Shown here in pieces: positions 36,690-44,844 of a stretch of 64,000 bases of DNA. The notes under the pieces were generated by a model. That model ran no database searches and was not told the origin of the DNA. It saw only the letters and a program-made list of their open reading frames with translations. This DNA comes from Bacteroidales bacterium (GTDB lineage: Bacteria; Bacteroidota; Bacteroidia; Bacteroidales; F082). A program made the position numbers and the translations under genes. The stretch lies in contig JAKSMX010000002.1 of NCBI GenBank assembly GCA_024400305.1, positions 62,001 through 126,000 of the forward strand, in the 5' to 3' direction. Within the stretch, counting starts at the first letter, position 1, and each line of letters opens with the position of its first letter.

Positions 36690-37415
36690 ATGTCGATAAA
36701 AGTCAGTCACGTAACGAAAAAATACGACCGGCAGCTCGCGCTGAACGGCGTAAACCTTGATATAGAAAAAGGCCGCATCGTCGGTCTCCTCGGCCCGAAC
36801 GGAGCCGGAAAATCCACGTTGATGAAGATCATCACATGCTTCATCCCGCCGACCGAGGGCACTGTCACCGTTGAAGGCCACGACGTCCTCGACAACCCGA
36901 TGGAGGTGCGCCGTTGCGTCGGCTACCTTCCGGAACATAACCCGCTGTACTTGGATATGTACGTCCGCGAGTATTTGGAGTTTGTCGCCGGCATTCATCA
37001 TATTACGGGTGGTGAAGCCAAGAAACGCATCGACGAAATGATTGAGAAAACCGGTCTGACCGTGGAGATGCGCAAGAAAATCGGGGCGCTGTCGAAAGGC
37101 TACCGCCAGCGCGTCGGTCTCGCCCAGGCGATGATGCACAACCCGTCGGTGCTTATCCTCGATGAGCCGACCTCAGGCCTCGACCCGAACCAACTCGTTG
37201 AAATCCGCGCACTTATCACCGAACTCGGAAAAGAGAAGACGGTGCTGCTTTCAACTCACATCATGCAGGAAGTGGAGGCGATGTGTCCGGAAATCATCAT
37301 TATTAATGAAGGTGTTGTCGTGGCTAACGACAGAATCGAAAACATCAAGATGAACGTGATGCACCGCGCCGACGCAAGCATCGAGGAATGCTTCCAGGCA
37401 CTCACGCTGAAATGA
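36690..37415 (+). CDS. ABC transporter ATPase, GldA-like
   Basis: A 241-aa ABC ATPase with Walker A GPNGAGKST (near residue 35), Q-loop region VGYLPEHNPLY, a modified signature LSKGYRQRVGLAQAMM, Walker B VLILDEPTSGLD and switch histidine LLSTHIMQE. The sequence style resembles GldA of the gliding-motility/T9SS-associated transporter, but that family is usually about 300 residues, so this protein lacks a C-terminal extension or belongs to a shorter relative. No permease gene is adjacent. It starts 4 bases after hepT and probably relies on the toxin-antitoxin promoter or an upstream one. The substrate is unknown. Confidence 0.87.
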   Translation: MSIKVSHVTKKYDRQLALNGVNLDIEKGRIVGLLGPNGAGKSTLMKIITCFIPPTEGTVTVEGHDVLDNPMEVRRCVGYLPEHNPLYLDMYVREYLEFVAGIHHITGGEAKKRIDEMIEKTGLTVEMRKKIGALSKGYRQRVGLAQAMMHNPSVLILDEPTSGLDPNQLVEIRALITELGKEKTVLLSTHIMQEVEAMCPEIIIINEGVVVANDRIENIKMNVMHRADASIEECFQALTLK

Positions 37416-37496
37416 CACATAAGCCACGCAAATTAAATTAAATTTACGTTTGAAAAAAATTTTCGCGAAATTGCCCTTCTGCATGGAAATTGTTGT

Positions 37497-37504
37497 ATCT
37501 TTGC
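37497..37504 (+). promoter_or_regulatory. -7 promoter box for metK
   Basis: TATCTTTG is followed directly by the SAM-II aptamer, so the riboswitch forms the very 5' end of the metK transcript, with a leader of about 150 bases. Confidence 0.7.
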
Positions 37505-37515
37505 AGCCGGAATTT

Positions 37516-37566
37516 TCGTGGAAAGATTTGATTGATTGCAACCACAAGAAAAAATGCTAAAACAGT
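37516..37566 (+). ncRNA. SAM-II riboswitch upstream of metK
   Basis: The sequence holds the SAM-II core elements in order: 5' P1 arm CGTGG (37518), conserved GATTTGA, TTGCA just before the 3' P1 arm ACCAC (37542-37546), then an A-rich linker and GCTAAAA (37557-37563), which pairs back into the loop to close the H-type pseudoknot. SAM-II aptamers bind S-adenosylmethionine and usually hide the ribosome entry site; here about 95 bases separate it from the metK start, so the expression platform is not obvious. Regulating the SAM synthetase gene by SAM makes biological sense. Confidence 0.82.
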
Positions 37567-37660
37567 TTCTTTTTTACAATCACAAATACTCCATATTTAT
37601 TAACTTGTTGACGTTAAAAACTTTGTAACTTTTTAACTTTCAACTTTATACTAAAATATT

Positions 37661-38953
37661 ATGGGTTATTACTTCACTTCAGAATCGGTATCAGAAGGTC
37701 ATCCCGACAAGGTGGCCGATCAGATTTCGGACGCAGTCCTCGATGAGATGCTCCGTCAGGATCCGGAATCGAAAGTAGCTTGCGAGACATTGGTGACGAC
37801 GGGTTTGACGGTCGTTGCGGGCGAGGTCAAGACTGACGCTTACGTTGACATTCAGGACACGGCACGTCGCGTCATTGAGAAAATCGGTTACACAAAAGCT
37901 GAATATCAGTTCGACAGCAAGTCGTGCGGCGTGTTGTCGGCCATTCACGGGCAGTCGCAGGACATCAACCGCGGTGTCGAACGCCAAAGTCTTGAAGACC
38001 AAGGTGCCGGCGACCAAGGCATGATGTTTGGTTATGCATGTAAGGAAACTCCTGATTATATGCCACTTACAATTGTCTTGTCGCATATACTCCTGATGGA
38101 GCTTGCGAAAATCAGGCGCGAAGGCCGTCAGATGAAATATCTCCGCCCCGACGCGAAATCGCAGGTGACGGTGGAATACGCTTCCGGCTGGAAACCGATC
38201 CGTATCGACACAATCGTCATTTCGACACAGCACGACGAGTTCATGGACGACGATGCCGCCATGATTCAGAAAATCGAGCATGACGTGCGCACGATTCTCA
38301 TTCCGAGGGTGAAAAGGCTTCTGCCTCAAAAGGTCAGGAATCTCTTCAAGGCCGACATGAAACTCTTCGTCAACCCGACTGGCAAATTCGTCATTGGCGG
38401 GCCTCACGGCGACACCGGCCTCACCGGACGTAAGATCATCGTTGACACTTACGGCGGTCGCGGCGCACACGGCGGCGGCGCGTTCTCGGGCAAGGACTCT
38501 TCCAAAGTTGACCGCTCGGCGGCATACGCGGCACGTCATATCGCAAAAAATATCGTGGCGGCCAATATCTGTGATGAGGCTCTCGTGCAGATTGCATACG
38601 CCATCGGCGTAGCGCAACCTGTTGGTTTCTACGTGAATACATACGGCACGGCTCATGTGAAAGACGCAAACGGCAACATGTTGAACGATGCGGAAATTGC
38701 CGAGAGACTCAAGACTTTGTTCGACCTTCGCCCTTACGCCATCGTGAAACGCTTCGGCCTGAAAAATCCAATCTTTGAAGCGACTGCGTCATACGGACAC
38801 TTCGGCCGTGACCCTTTCACCGCAAAGGTCGAAGTCGGTTATAAGGATGAAAACACTTTCGTGGAAAACGGCAAGAATTACAAAAACGTCGAGTTCTTCG
38901 CCTGGGAGAAGACCGACATGGTTGGAGAAATTCAGAAGATGTTTGTTTTTTAG
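37661..38953 (+). CDS. metK: S-adenosylmethionine synthetase
   Basis: A 430-aa enzyme that makes SAM from methionine and ATP. The N-terminal [22 protein letters not shown], the central hexapeptide [12 protein letters not shown], the P-loop-like [14 protein letters not shown] and [19 protein letters not shown] are all present. It is slightly longer than the 380-400 residues of proteobacterial MetK, which is usual for Bacteroidota. It is governed by the SAM-II riboswitch in its leader and ends in a strong terminator, so it is a single-gene, feedback-controlled unit. Confidence 0.97.
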   Translation: MGYYFTSESVSEGHPDKVADQISDAVLDEMLRQDPESKVACETLVTTGLTVVAGEVKTDAYVDIQDTARRVIEKIGYTKAEYQFDSKSCGVLSAIHGQSQDINRGVERQSLEDQGAGDQGMMFGYACKETPDYMPLTIVLSHILLMELAKIRREGRQMKYLRPDAKSQVTVEYASGWKPIRIDTIVISTQHDEFMDDDAAMIQKIEHDVRTILIPRVKRLLPQKVRNLFKADMKLFVNPTGKFVIGGPHGDTGLTGRKIIVDTYGGRGAHGGGAFSGKDSSKVDRSAAYAARHIAKNIVAANICDEALVQIAYAIGVAQPVGFYVNTYGTAHVKDANGNMLNDAEIAERLKTLFDLRPYAIVKRFGLKNPIFEATASYGHFGRDPFTAKVEVGYKDENTFVENGKNYKNVEFFAWEKTDMVGEIQKMFVF

Positions 38954-39011
38954 TTTTTCGACATTGGCAATCGGTTTGAAAACCAATTGATTTTGAATTA
39001 TTTGTGAATTT

Positions 39012-39049
39012 TAAAGCAGCTGTCTGTAAATAACAGCTGCTTTTTTTTG
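39012..39049 (+). terminator. Intrinsic terminator of metK
   Basis: AAAGCAGCTGT and ACAGCTGCTTT form perfect 11-bp arms around a 9-base loop, followed by eight T. Confidence 0.92.
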
Positions 39050-39117
39050 AAAGAAACATACCAATATTTAATAATTATTAGTAATTTGCGCCGAAAAAAA
39101 TGGAATTTTTTTCATGC

Positions 39118-41625
39118 CTATTTCAGCGTCACCCTTGTAATCCCCGCGCCGCCGGTTTCAAGGCTCGCGTCGTTGAAACTCTGCACGCAGCTCTGATGGC
39201 TCAAATATTCCCTGATCATCTTTCTCAAAATGCCGTTTCCTTTTCCGTGAAGGACACTTATTTCTTTGATGCTCAACAGATTGGCATCGTCGATGTATTT
39301 CGCCACATTATCAACGGCCTCCTCGCCGCGTTGTCCGCGGACGTCAAGGGTGAGGTTGAATTTCTCGGCTTTCTCGCTGATGTCGTTCATGATGTTTTTC
39401 TTCAGGAACGATGGATTGTGCGCCGCTTTCCGTGCCGTCGCCTTGCTGATTTTCCGCAATTTGTCAACGGTTGTACGAAGTCGCACCTCGCCGAATTGTA
39501 TTGTGACATCGGTGTCGGTCAACGCCAGAAGCTCGCCGACGACTTCCAACTCGTTGATACACACCATGTCGCCGACTTTCAAAACTTCTTTCTCGGTTTC
39601 TTTTTCTTCAACTTTCAGTTTCTTTGAGATCTCTTTCGCGTCGTTTTCGAGGTTCTGCTTCATCTCCTTGAGGTCGTTGCGAAGTTCTTTGGTGCGTTCC
39701 TTTTCCGCCTGCGCCTCCTTTATCTCACGAATCGTTTTCTCGATCTTCGCGTTAGCCTTGTCGATGAGCGACTGCGCCTCTTTGTTGGCTTCCTTCAAAA
39801 GCTGGTTTTTCTTTTTCTCAATTTCAAAAAGAAGCCCCTTGTATTTTGTAACCACTTCATCAAGAAGCTTTTCCGCAACATCAAGCTCGTATTGTTTCTT
39901 TCTGACCTCTTTCTTTTCGACCTCAAGCTGCTGAAGTTGTTTCTCGAAATCAAGATGTTCCTTGCCGGAAATTTCCGCCGCGCTTTCTAAGATTTCTTCC
40001 GGAAAACCGATGTTTTTGGCGATTTCAAAAGCAAACGAGCTGCCCGGTTTGCCGATCATCATCACGTAAAGCGGCTGCAGGAATCTCGTGTCGAACAACA
40101 TTGCGCCGTTCACGATTCCGGGGTTGTTGTCGGCGAGAAGTTTAAGGTTTGCGTAGTGTGTCGTTACAACGCCGAATGATTTTTTTTCATTCATTTTCAA
40201 TAAGATGGCTTCCGCGATGGCACCGCCGAGCTGCGGCTCAGTGCCTGTCCCGAACTCGTCAATCAGGAACAATGACCGCTCGTTGCCGTGCTGAAGCAGG
40301 TTCTTCATGTTGAGAAGATGCGAGCTGTACGTACTCAAGTCATTCTCAAGCGATTGCTCGTCGCCGATGTCAATGAACATGTCGTGGAAGATGCCGCATC
40401 TCGAATCGATTTTCATCGGCACTGCAAGTCCGCATTGAAGCATATACTGGATAAGTCCTATCGTCTTGAGACACACCGACTTACCGCCGGCATTAGGTCC
40501 AGAGATGACGAGGATTCGGCTGTTCTCTGCTGCCGGGCACATGTCGGCTACGCCTCCATGTACCCGGTTATTCAAATAGTGCCTTACAGGCACTTCGTTG
40601 TTTGTTGTTTTATTTTCTTCAAACTGTCCGAGTTTCAGATCCAAAGGCGTGATCTGCTTTCCCTGTGATTTGAGTTTCTGCTCAAGCAACGGATGCCGTG
40701 CTTCATGCCACTCAAACATCGGTTCGTCAGCGACTTCGGGGATGATGCAGTTGTATTCGTGGCAGAGCAATGCCTTCGCACGGATGAAATCGATGAGGCC
40801 GAGAAGCCGCCATGCCTGAATCAAATTCGGAATCTGCGGTCTTAAAATCTTCGTGAAAGCAAGCAGTATCTTGTTGATCTCACGGCGTTCGGCATATTCC
40901 AACTCTCTGATTTCGTTGTTGGTATCGAAGATTTCGGCTGGCTCGATGTAAACTGTCTGGCCTGTAGCCGACTCGTCGTGGATGAAACCGCGGAGCGACC
41001 GTTTGTCGGCGGCTTTCACTGGAATCACGAGGCGTCCGTCGCGTATCGTCATCTCGGCGGTGCTGTCGGTCCAGCCGGCGTTCTTCGCGTCGTTGAGGAT
41101 CTTGTGCATCCTGTGATCGATGGAACTCTGCTTGCGACGCATGTCACGGCGAATCTCCAAAAGGTCGGATGAAGCGTTGTCAGGAATCTCGCCTTTGTCG
41201 TCAATGATGCGGTCTATCTCTGTAAAGATATGATTGTCAATGGATATGCCTTCCGCCAAGGCTTTCAGATGCGGCACTTTATCGGATGATTCCGAGTTGA
41301 AGAATTTGAAGACATAAAACAATGCCGAGAGCGTCGGTTTCAACGCAAAGATGTTTTCGAGGCTTATGACGGTGCCATCGATGGCGAGATGCTTGAACTC
41401 CTCGCGCAGGTCGTTGTAGTCGCGGACCGGAAACGGGATGCCGTCGCGGAGCAAAACCTCGAAATCCTCAATCAGTTTCAGCCACGTCTCAATCTCGTCG
41501 ATGTCGGTCATGAACTTCATCTTTTCGACACGTTCCTTGCCCATCTCGCTGATACACAAATCGTTGAGTCTCTCTCTTACGGCTCTGAAGCCAATCTTGT
41601 TTTCAAAATCATTCGGATAAATCAC
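39118..41625 (-). CDS. mutS2: Endonuclease MutS2 with C-terminal Smr domain, GTG start
   Basis: A protein of about 835 residues. The MutS-type ATPase has Walker A SGPNAGGKSVCLKT, Walker B FLIDEFGTGTEP and TTHYANLK; a long coiled coil follows (rich in E and K) and the C-terminal Smr nuclease domain reads LDVRGQRGEEAVDN and LHGKGNGILRKMIREYL. MutS2 acts in recombination control or, in some bacteria, in rescuing collided ribosomes. The frame is open to 41799, but the first 58 codons run through the divergent nadE promoter and nadE start. The family normally begins IYPNDFENKIGF, and a GTG at 41625 precedes exactly that, 18 bases after a -7 box. Confidence 0.93.
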   Translation of the reverse strand: MIYPNDFENKIGFRAVRERLNDLCISEMGKERVEKMKFMTDIDEIETWLKLIEDFEVLLRDGIPFPVRDYNDLREEFKHLAIDGTVISLENIFALKPTLSALFYVFKFFNSESSDKVPHLKALAEGISIDNHIFTEIDRIIDDKGEIPDNASSDLLEIRRDMRRKQSSIDHRMHKILNDAKNAGWTDSTAEMTIRDGRLVIPVKAADKRSLRGFIHDESATGQTVYIEPAEIFDTNNEIRELEYAERREINKILLAFTKILRPQIPNLIQAWRLLGLIDFIRAKALLCHEYNCIIPEVADEPMFEWHEARHPLLEQKLKSQGKQITPLDLKLGQFEENKTTNNEVPVRHYLNNRVHGGVADMCPAAENSRILVISGPNAGGKSVCLKTIGLIQYMLQCGLAVPMKIDSRCGIFHDMFIDIGDEQSLENDLSTYSSHLLNMKNLLQHGNERSLFLIDEFGTGTEPQLGGAIAEAILLKMNEKKSFGVVTTHYANLKLLADNNPGIVNGAMLFDTRFLQPLYVMMIGKPGSSFAFEIAKNIGFPEEILESAAEISGKEHLDFEKQLQQLEVEKKEVRKKQYELDVAEKLLDEVVTKYKGLLFEIEKKKNQLLKEANKEAQSLIDKANAKIEKTIREIKEAQAEKERTKELRNDLKEMKQNLENDAKEISKKLKVEEKETEKEVLKVGDMVCINELEVVGELLALTDTDVTIQFGEVRLRTTVDKLRKISKATARKAAHNPSFLKKNIMNDISEKAEKFNLTLDVRGQRGEEAVDNVAKYIDDANLLSIKEISVLHGKGNGILRKMIREYLSHQSCVQSFNDASLETGGAGITRVTLK

Positions 41626-41643
41626 GATAAAAATTTTAGGCTG

Positions 41644-41651
41644 CAAAAATA
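41644..41651 (-). promoter_or_regulatory. -7 promoter box for mutS2
   Basis: On the minus strand this reads TATTTTTG, 18 bases before the GTG at 41625. It is part of an inverted repeat shared with the nadE promoter. Confidence 0.65.
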
Positions 41652-41663
41652 AATATTTTTTAC

Positions 41664-41671
41664 TAATTTTG
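41664..41671 (+). promoter_or_regulatory. -7 promoter box for nadE
   Basis: TAATTTTG lies 42 bases before the nadE ATG. CTGCAAAA (41641-41648) and TTTTGCAG (41667-41674) form a perfect inverted repeat containing parts of both divergent -7 boxes; each promoter's box lies where the other's upstream element would be. Confidence 0.65.
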
Positions 41672-41713
41672 CAGCATAAATAACTGATAATAATAATCAT
41701 AAAAATATCTGGA

Positions 41714-42460
41714 ATGGAAAATTTTGATGCGAAAAAAGTGAAGGACGCAGTCGTGCAATGGATTCGCGACTGGTTCGAGCAAAACGGTCCTGGCTGCACC
41801 GCTGTTCTCGGTGTCTCTGGCGGAAAAGACAGCAGCGTCGTTGCTGCGTTGTGTGCGGAAGCTCTTGGTGTTGAACGTGTTATCGGCGTGACGATGCCAA
41901 ACGGCGTTCAGCCTGACATCGACGACAGCAAGAAACTCATCAATCATCTTGGAATCAAACATGTCTGCATTAATATAAAAGGTGCTTACGATGCGATGCT
42001 TGACGAAGTGACGAAACAACTTGGAACTATTGATAAAAACGTTGAGCGTCAGACTGTTACGAATCTTCCGCCGAGGTTGAGGATGACGGCAGTCTATGCC
42101 GTCTCGCAGTCGGTGAACGGACGTGTGGCGAACACATGCAACCTTTCCGAAGACTGGGTCGGCTATTCGACGCGTTACGGCGATGCTGCCGGCGATTTCG
42201 CCCCTCTCGGCGGTCTTACCGTGCAGGAGGTCAAGGCGATAGGACACGAACTCGGGCTGCCAAGCGAACTCGTTGAGAAAGCTCCGTCCGACGGCCTCTG
42301 CGGAAAAACCGATGAGGATAACCTCGGTTTCACTTACGCCGTTCTCGATAAATATATCCGCACCGGCGTTTGCGATGACCTGAAAACCAAAGAGTTAATC
42401 GACAGGAAACACAGAATGAACCTGTTCAAGCTGCTGCCGATTCCGAAGTTTGAATTGTAG
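41714..42460 (+). CDS. nadE: Ammonia-dependent NAD synthetase
   Basis: A 248-aa protein of the PP-loop ATP pyrophosphatase family that amidates nicotinate adenine dinucleotide to NAD. The PP-loop is VLGVSGGKDSSVVAAL (near residue 33), and the family motifs TCNLSEDWVGYSTRYGDAAGDFAPL and SDGLCGKTDEDNLGFTYAVLD follow. It lacks the N-terminal nitrilase domain of glutamine-dependent NadE, so it should use free ammonia. It is divergent from mutS2 across a 88-base promoter region and ends in a repeat-like terminator. Confidence 0.94.
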   Translation: MENFDAKKVKDAVVQWIRDWFEQNGPGCTAVLGVSGGKDSSVVAALCAEALGVERVIGVTMPNGVQPDIDDSKKLINHLGIKHVCINIKGAYDAMLDEVTKQLGTIDKNVERQTVTNLPPRLRMTAVYAVSQSVNGRVANTCNLSEDWVGYSTRYGDAAGDFAPLGGLTVQEVKAIGHELGLPSELVEKAPSDGLCGKTDEDNLGFTYAVLDKYIRTGVCDDLKTKELIDRKHRMNLFKLLPIPKFEL

Positions 42461-42479
42461 ATTGCAATTTTTATTGTCT

Positions 42480-42552
42480 CGCAGATTTCGCTGATTTAAC
42501 GCAGGTTTTTTGATTGTATCTGCTTGAAATCTGCGGAATCTGCGATTTTTTA
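42480..42552 (+). terminator. Inverted repeat of ATCTGCG words after nadE
   Basis: CGCAGATTTCGCTGATT (42480-42496) pairs with AATCTGCGGAATCTGCG (42528-42544) with two mismatches, and a T-rich run follows. The internal AATCTGCGG word is itself tandemly repeated. It probably ends nadE transcription. Similar words recur at 44004-44043. Confidence 0.65.
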
Positions 42553-42655
42553 TTTAATCTGCAATATTTTGCAAATCGCAGTCGTCTAATGTCCGAAATC
42601 GAAAGAATTCTGAAGATTTGTAATTAAATTATTGTTAAATTAAATTTAAATTATC

Positions 42656-43135
42656 ATGAATACATTGTTAATCAATTTGTTAAGTATTGCCACCCTTTAT
42701 GGTGAAGATATTTTGGGCATAATTTTTTTCGTTGGGGTTTTTGGTGCTGCAATTATTGAAATAATTTTTGAGTCAAATAGAAAAAAGCACAAGATTGACA
42801 AACAGGCTGAAATCTTACACGAAGCCATTCAAAAAGGTGGAACGGAAAACGTCAATGTTTCTGAAATTGTCGGTGCTTTCAATAACAAGAAGAAAACTTT
42901 GAAACTCACAATCATCAAGAATTTGAAGGCGGGACTTATTTGCTCGCTTATAGGACTCGGTCTGATTGTTGTCGCATTATTGTCAATTACTGAAATTGAT
43001 TTGAGAAATGTCATGTATGTCAGTGGTGGCGTTCTGGTCGCTGTCGGAGTTGCTTTTGTCATAACATTTTTTATATCAAAGAGTTATCTTGCAAAAGAGA
43101 TTGAAGCCGAAGAAAGAAAGCTGACCGGGAAGTAA
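42656..43135 (+). CDS. Small membrane protein (DUF6249-like) of an ECF sigma cassette
   Basis: A 159-aa protein with three predicted membrane segments (about 14-38, 90-110 and 118-143) and a charged cytoplasmic loop between the first two (KKHKIDKQAEILHEAIQKGG). It resembles the DUF6249 group by layout, but I do not recognise it firmly. Its stop overlaps the sigma-factor start in TAATG, so the two are translationally coupled. Proteins placed this way next to an ECF sigma factor often act as its anti-sigma or signal-transducing partner (inference); no zinc-binding anti-sigma motif is visible. Confidence 0.75.
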   Translation: MNTLLINLLSIATLYGEDILGIIFFVGVFGAAIIEIIFESNRKKHKIDKQAEILHEAIQKGGTENVNVSEIVGAFNNKKKTLKLTIIKNLKAGLICSLIGLGLIVVALLSITEIDLRNVMYVSGGVLVAVGVAFVITFFISKSYLAKEIEAEERKLTGK

Positions 43136-43635
43136 TGTCGAAAGAGCAATTCATATCATATCTTGAAAGCAATCAGGAATCGTTGCGGCGGTTTCTGATT
43201 GTGCTTTGCCACGGCGACCGAATGACTGCCGACGACATCGCACAGGATGCAATGCTCAAGGCATGGATAAAAGTCTCCACATTTGACGAAAAATCGAAGT
43301 TCTCAACCTGGATTTTCAAAATTGCATACAACACCTATCTTGATTCCCGGAAATCTTATTGGAGTAAAAACACTGAAACTGTTGATGAAAACATTGATAA
43401 TGAAAGATTTACATCTGAATATTCAGCTGACATATCGTTTTTGAACGACAAACTGTATGCGGCGATTGACAAACTTTCCACATGGGAGAAATCTGCGGTT
43501 TTGCTTTATTATCTTGAAGAAAAATCAACAAAAGAGATCTCGAAAATCTTGGAAATGCCGCAGAGCACGATAATGTCGCATCTTTTCAGGGCGAGGAAAC
43601 ATCTGAAATCGCTGTTGAAAAACGACATGCTGTGA
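43135..43635 (+). CDS. ECF-type RNA polymerase sigma factor
   Basis: A 166-aa sigma-70 family protein of the extracytoplasmic-function class. Region 2 is DDIAQDAMLKAWIKVSTF followed by FSTWIFKIAYNTYLDSRK (about 32-78), and region 4 is the helix-turn-helix KSTKEISKILEMPQSTIMSH (about 125-150), with RARKHLKSLL at the end. Regions 1 and 3 are missing, as in all ECF factors. It overlaps the upstream membrane-protein gene by one base and is followed 45 bases later by another small membrane-protein gene. The likely arrangement is a self-regulated signalling cassette. The targets are unknown. Confidence 0.94.
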   Translation: MSKEQFISYLESNQESLRRFLIVLCHGDRMTADDIAQDAMLKAWIKVSTFDEKSKFSTWIFKIAYNTYLDSRKSYWSKNTETVDENIDNERFTSEYSADISFLNDKLYAAIDKLSTWEKSAVLLYYLEEKSTKEISKILEMPQSTIMSHLFRARKHLKSLLKNDML

Positions 43636-43680
43636 CTGGACATCGGCCTGACAAAATCAATTCACAAAAAATGTAAAGTA

Positions 43681-43980
43681 ATGAAAATGTTTAAATTAGA
43701 TAAAGAGATAACCAGACATCTGACGGACATCGCACCGAAAATCGAAGATGGCGATGTTTTTATGAAGGATGTGAAAAGACAACTCGATTTGCTGCCAGGG
43801 CCGAGCAAGGCTGAACTGGCTTTGAGCTTGTGGGAGAAGTTGTCGCGTAAAGAATACGAACTCAATTCGTTTTTGAGTTTCACATTGACGGGTGCCGGAA
43901 TTGTAGTGGTCGGCGGAATTTGTTTCTTGAATTTCGGGACGATTGTCTCATTTATTTCAATGCTTATCTCAAAATTTTAA
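43681..43980 (+). CDS. Small single-span membrane protein downstream of the ECF sigma factor
   Basis: A 99-aa protein with a soluble N-terminal part (about 1-60, EITRHLTDIAPKIEDGDVFM) and one hydrophobic segment or hairpin at about 64-95 (FTLTGAGIVVVGGICFLNFG). I do not recognise a family. A short cytosolic domain followed by a membrane segment is the general shape of anti-sigma factors, and it follows the sigma gene by 45 bases, so it is a candidate regulator of that factor. This is inference from position and shape only. Confidence 0.65.
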   Translation: MKMFKLDKEITRHLTDIAPKIEDGDVFMKDVKRQLDLLPGPSKAELALSLWEKLSRKEYELNSFLSFTLTGAGIVVVGGICFLNFGTIVSFISMLISKF

Positions 43981-44003
43981 AATTTCTTCAGTTTGCGTGA
44001 AGA

Positions 44004-44043
44004 TTCGCGGATTTTATTAATTTTGCAAAAAATTATCCGCGAA
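44004..44043. repeat. Inverted repeat around the cutC promoter
   Basis: TTCGCGGAT (44004-44012) and ATCCGCGAA (44035-44043) are perfect 9-bp arms 22 bases apart, bracketing the cutC -7 box. It may be an operator, or another member of the GCGGAT/ATCTGCG repeat words seen after nadE. Confidence 0.7.
44018..44025 (+). promoter_or_regulatory. -7 promoter box for cutC
   Basis: TAATTTTG, 73 bases before the cutC ATG, centred between the arms of the inverted repeat at 44004-44043. Confidence 0.6.
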
Positions 44044-44098
44044 AAAATCCGTGTTTAATCTGTTGGATTTGCGGTAAAAAATAAAATCTGCTTTTATT

Positions 44099-44842
44099 AT
44101 GATTCGTTTTGAAGTTTGCACAAATAGTTGTCAGTCAGTGCGTAACGCTATGGAAGGCGGTGCGCAGTGCGCCGAGCTTTGCGAGGCGCTCGAAGTTGGC
44201 GGCGTCACCCCGTCATACGGCACTTTGCTTAAGGTGTCGAAAATCGTTGAAAAATCAAAAAACTTTGATGTCCGTGTCTTGATTCGTTGCCGTCCGGGTA
44301 ATTATATCTACAATGATGATGAAATAGACACTATGTGCGAAGATATAAAAATGACAAAAAGTCTTGGTTATGAAGGAGTTGTCATCGGCGCACTCGATAA
44401 AAACGGCGAACTTGATGTTCCGGCAATCAAGAAGATGATGGCGGCGGGCGAAGGCATGAACTTCACTTTCCACCGAGCCATCGACGCCTGCAAAAATCCG
44501 ATGGAGGCAATGGAAACGTTGATTGAACTCGGTTTCGACAAAGTTCTGACTTCCGGCGGAAAACCAAACGCTTTTGCCGGAATAGAAATGATAGCCGAGT
44601 TCCAGAAACGTTTCGGCGAAAAAATCAACATCATGGCTGGCGGCGGCGTCAACCTCAACAATATCAAGGAGATAATTGCCAAAACCGGCGTAAGAAACTG
44701 CCACGCTTCACTGACAACCGTCGTGGAAAACTATCACGCTGAATTGTATCCGAATCAGGTTGACAACACAGGTGCCGGAATGACGTGGAAGGTTTCTAAC
44801 TTACAGAAAATCAAGGAATTTGTCGAAATAACAAAAGATTGA
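44099..44842 (+). CDS. cutC: CutC-family protein
   Basis: A 247-aa TIM-barrel protein. The opening FEVCTNSCQSVRNAMEGGAQCAELCE and the motifs LIRCRPGNYIYNDDEI, FHRAIDACKNPMEAM, LTSGGKPNAFAG and IMAGGGVN are those of CutC. The family was named for copper homeostasis but its biochemical activity is unsettled. It ends 2 bases before the ATG of the beta-mannosidase-like gene (an alternative TTG start for that gene would overlap), so the two are one operon. Its association with a glycosidase may hint at sugar rather than copper metabolism, but that is speculation. Confidence 0.92.
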   Translation: MIRFEVCTNSCQSVRNAMEGGAQCAELCEALEVGGVTPSYGTLLKVSKIVEKSKNFDVRVLIRCRPGNYIYNDDEIDTMCEDIKMTKSLGYEGVVIGALDKNGELDVPAIKKMMAAGEGMNFTFHRAIDACKNPMEAMETLIELGFDKVLTSGGKPNAFAGIEMIAEFQKRFGEKINIMAGGGVNLNNIKEIIAKTGVRNCHASLTTVVENYHAELYPNQVDNTGAGMTWKVSNLQKIKEFVEITKD

Positions 44843-44844
44843 AC

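Noticed and set aside
44839..44842. TTG start for the beta-mannosidase gene overlapping cutC
   Set aside because: It would add only two residues before a normal signal peptide that begins at the ATG at 44845.
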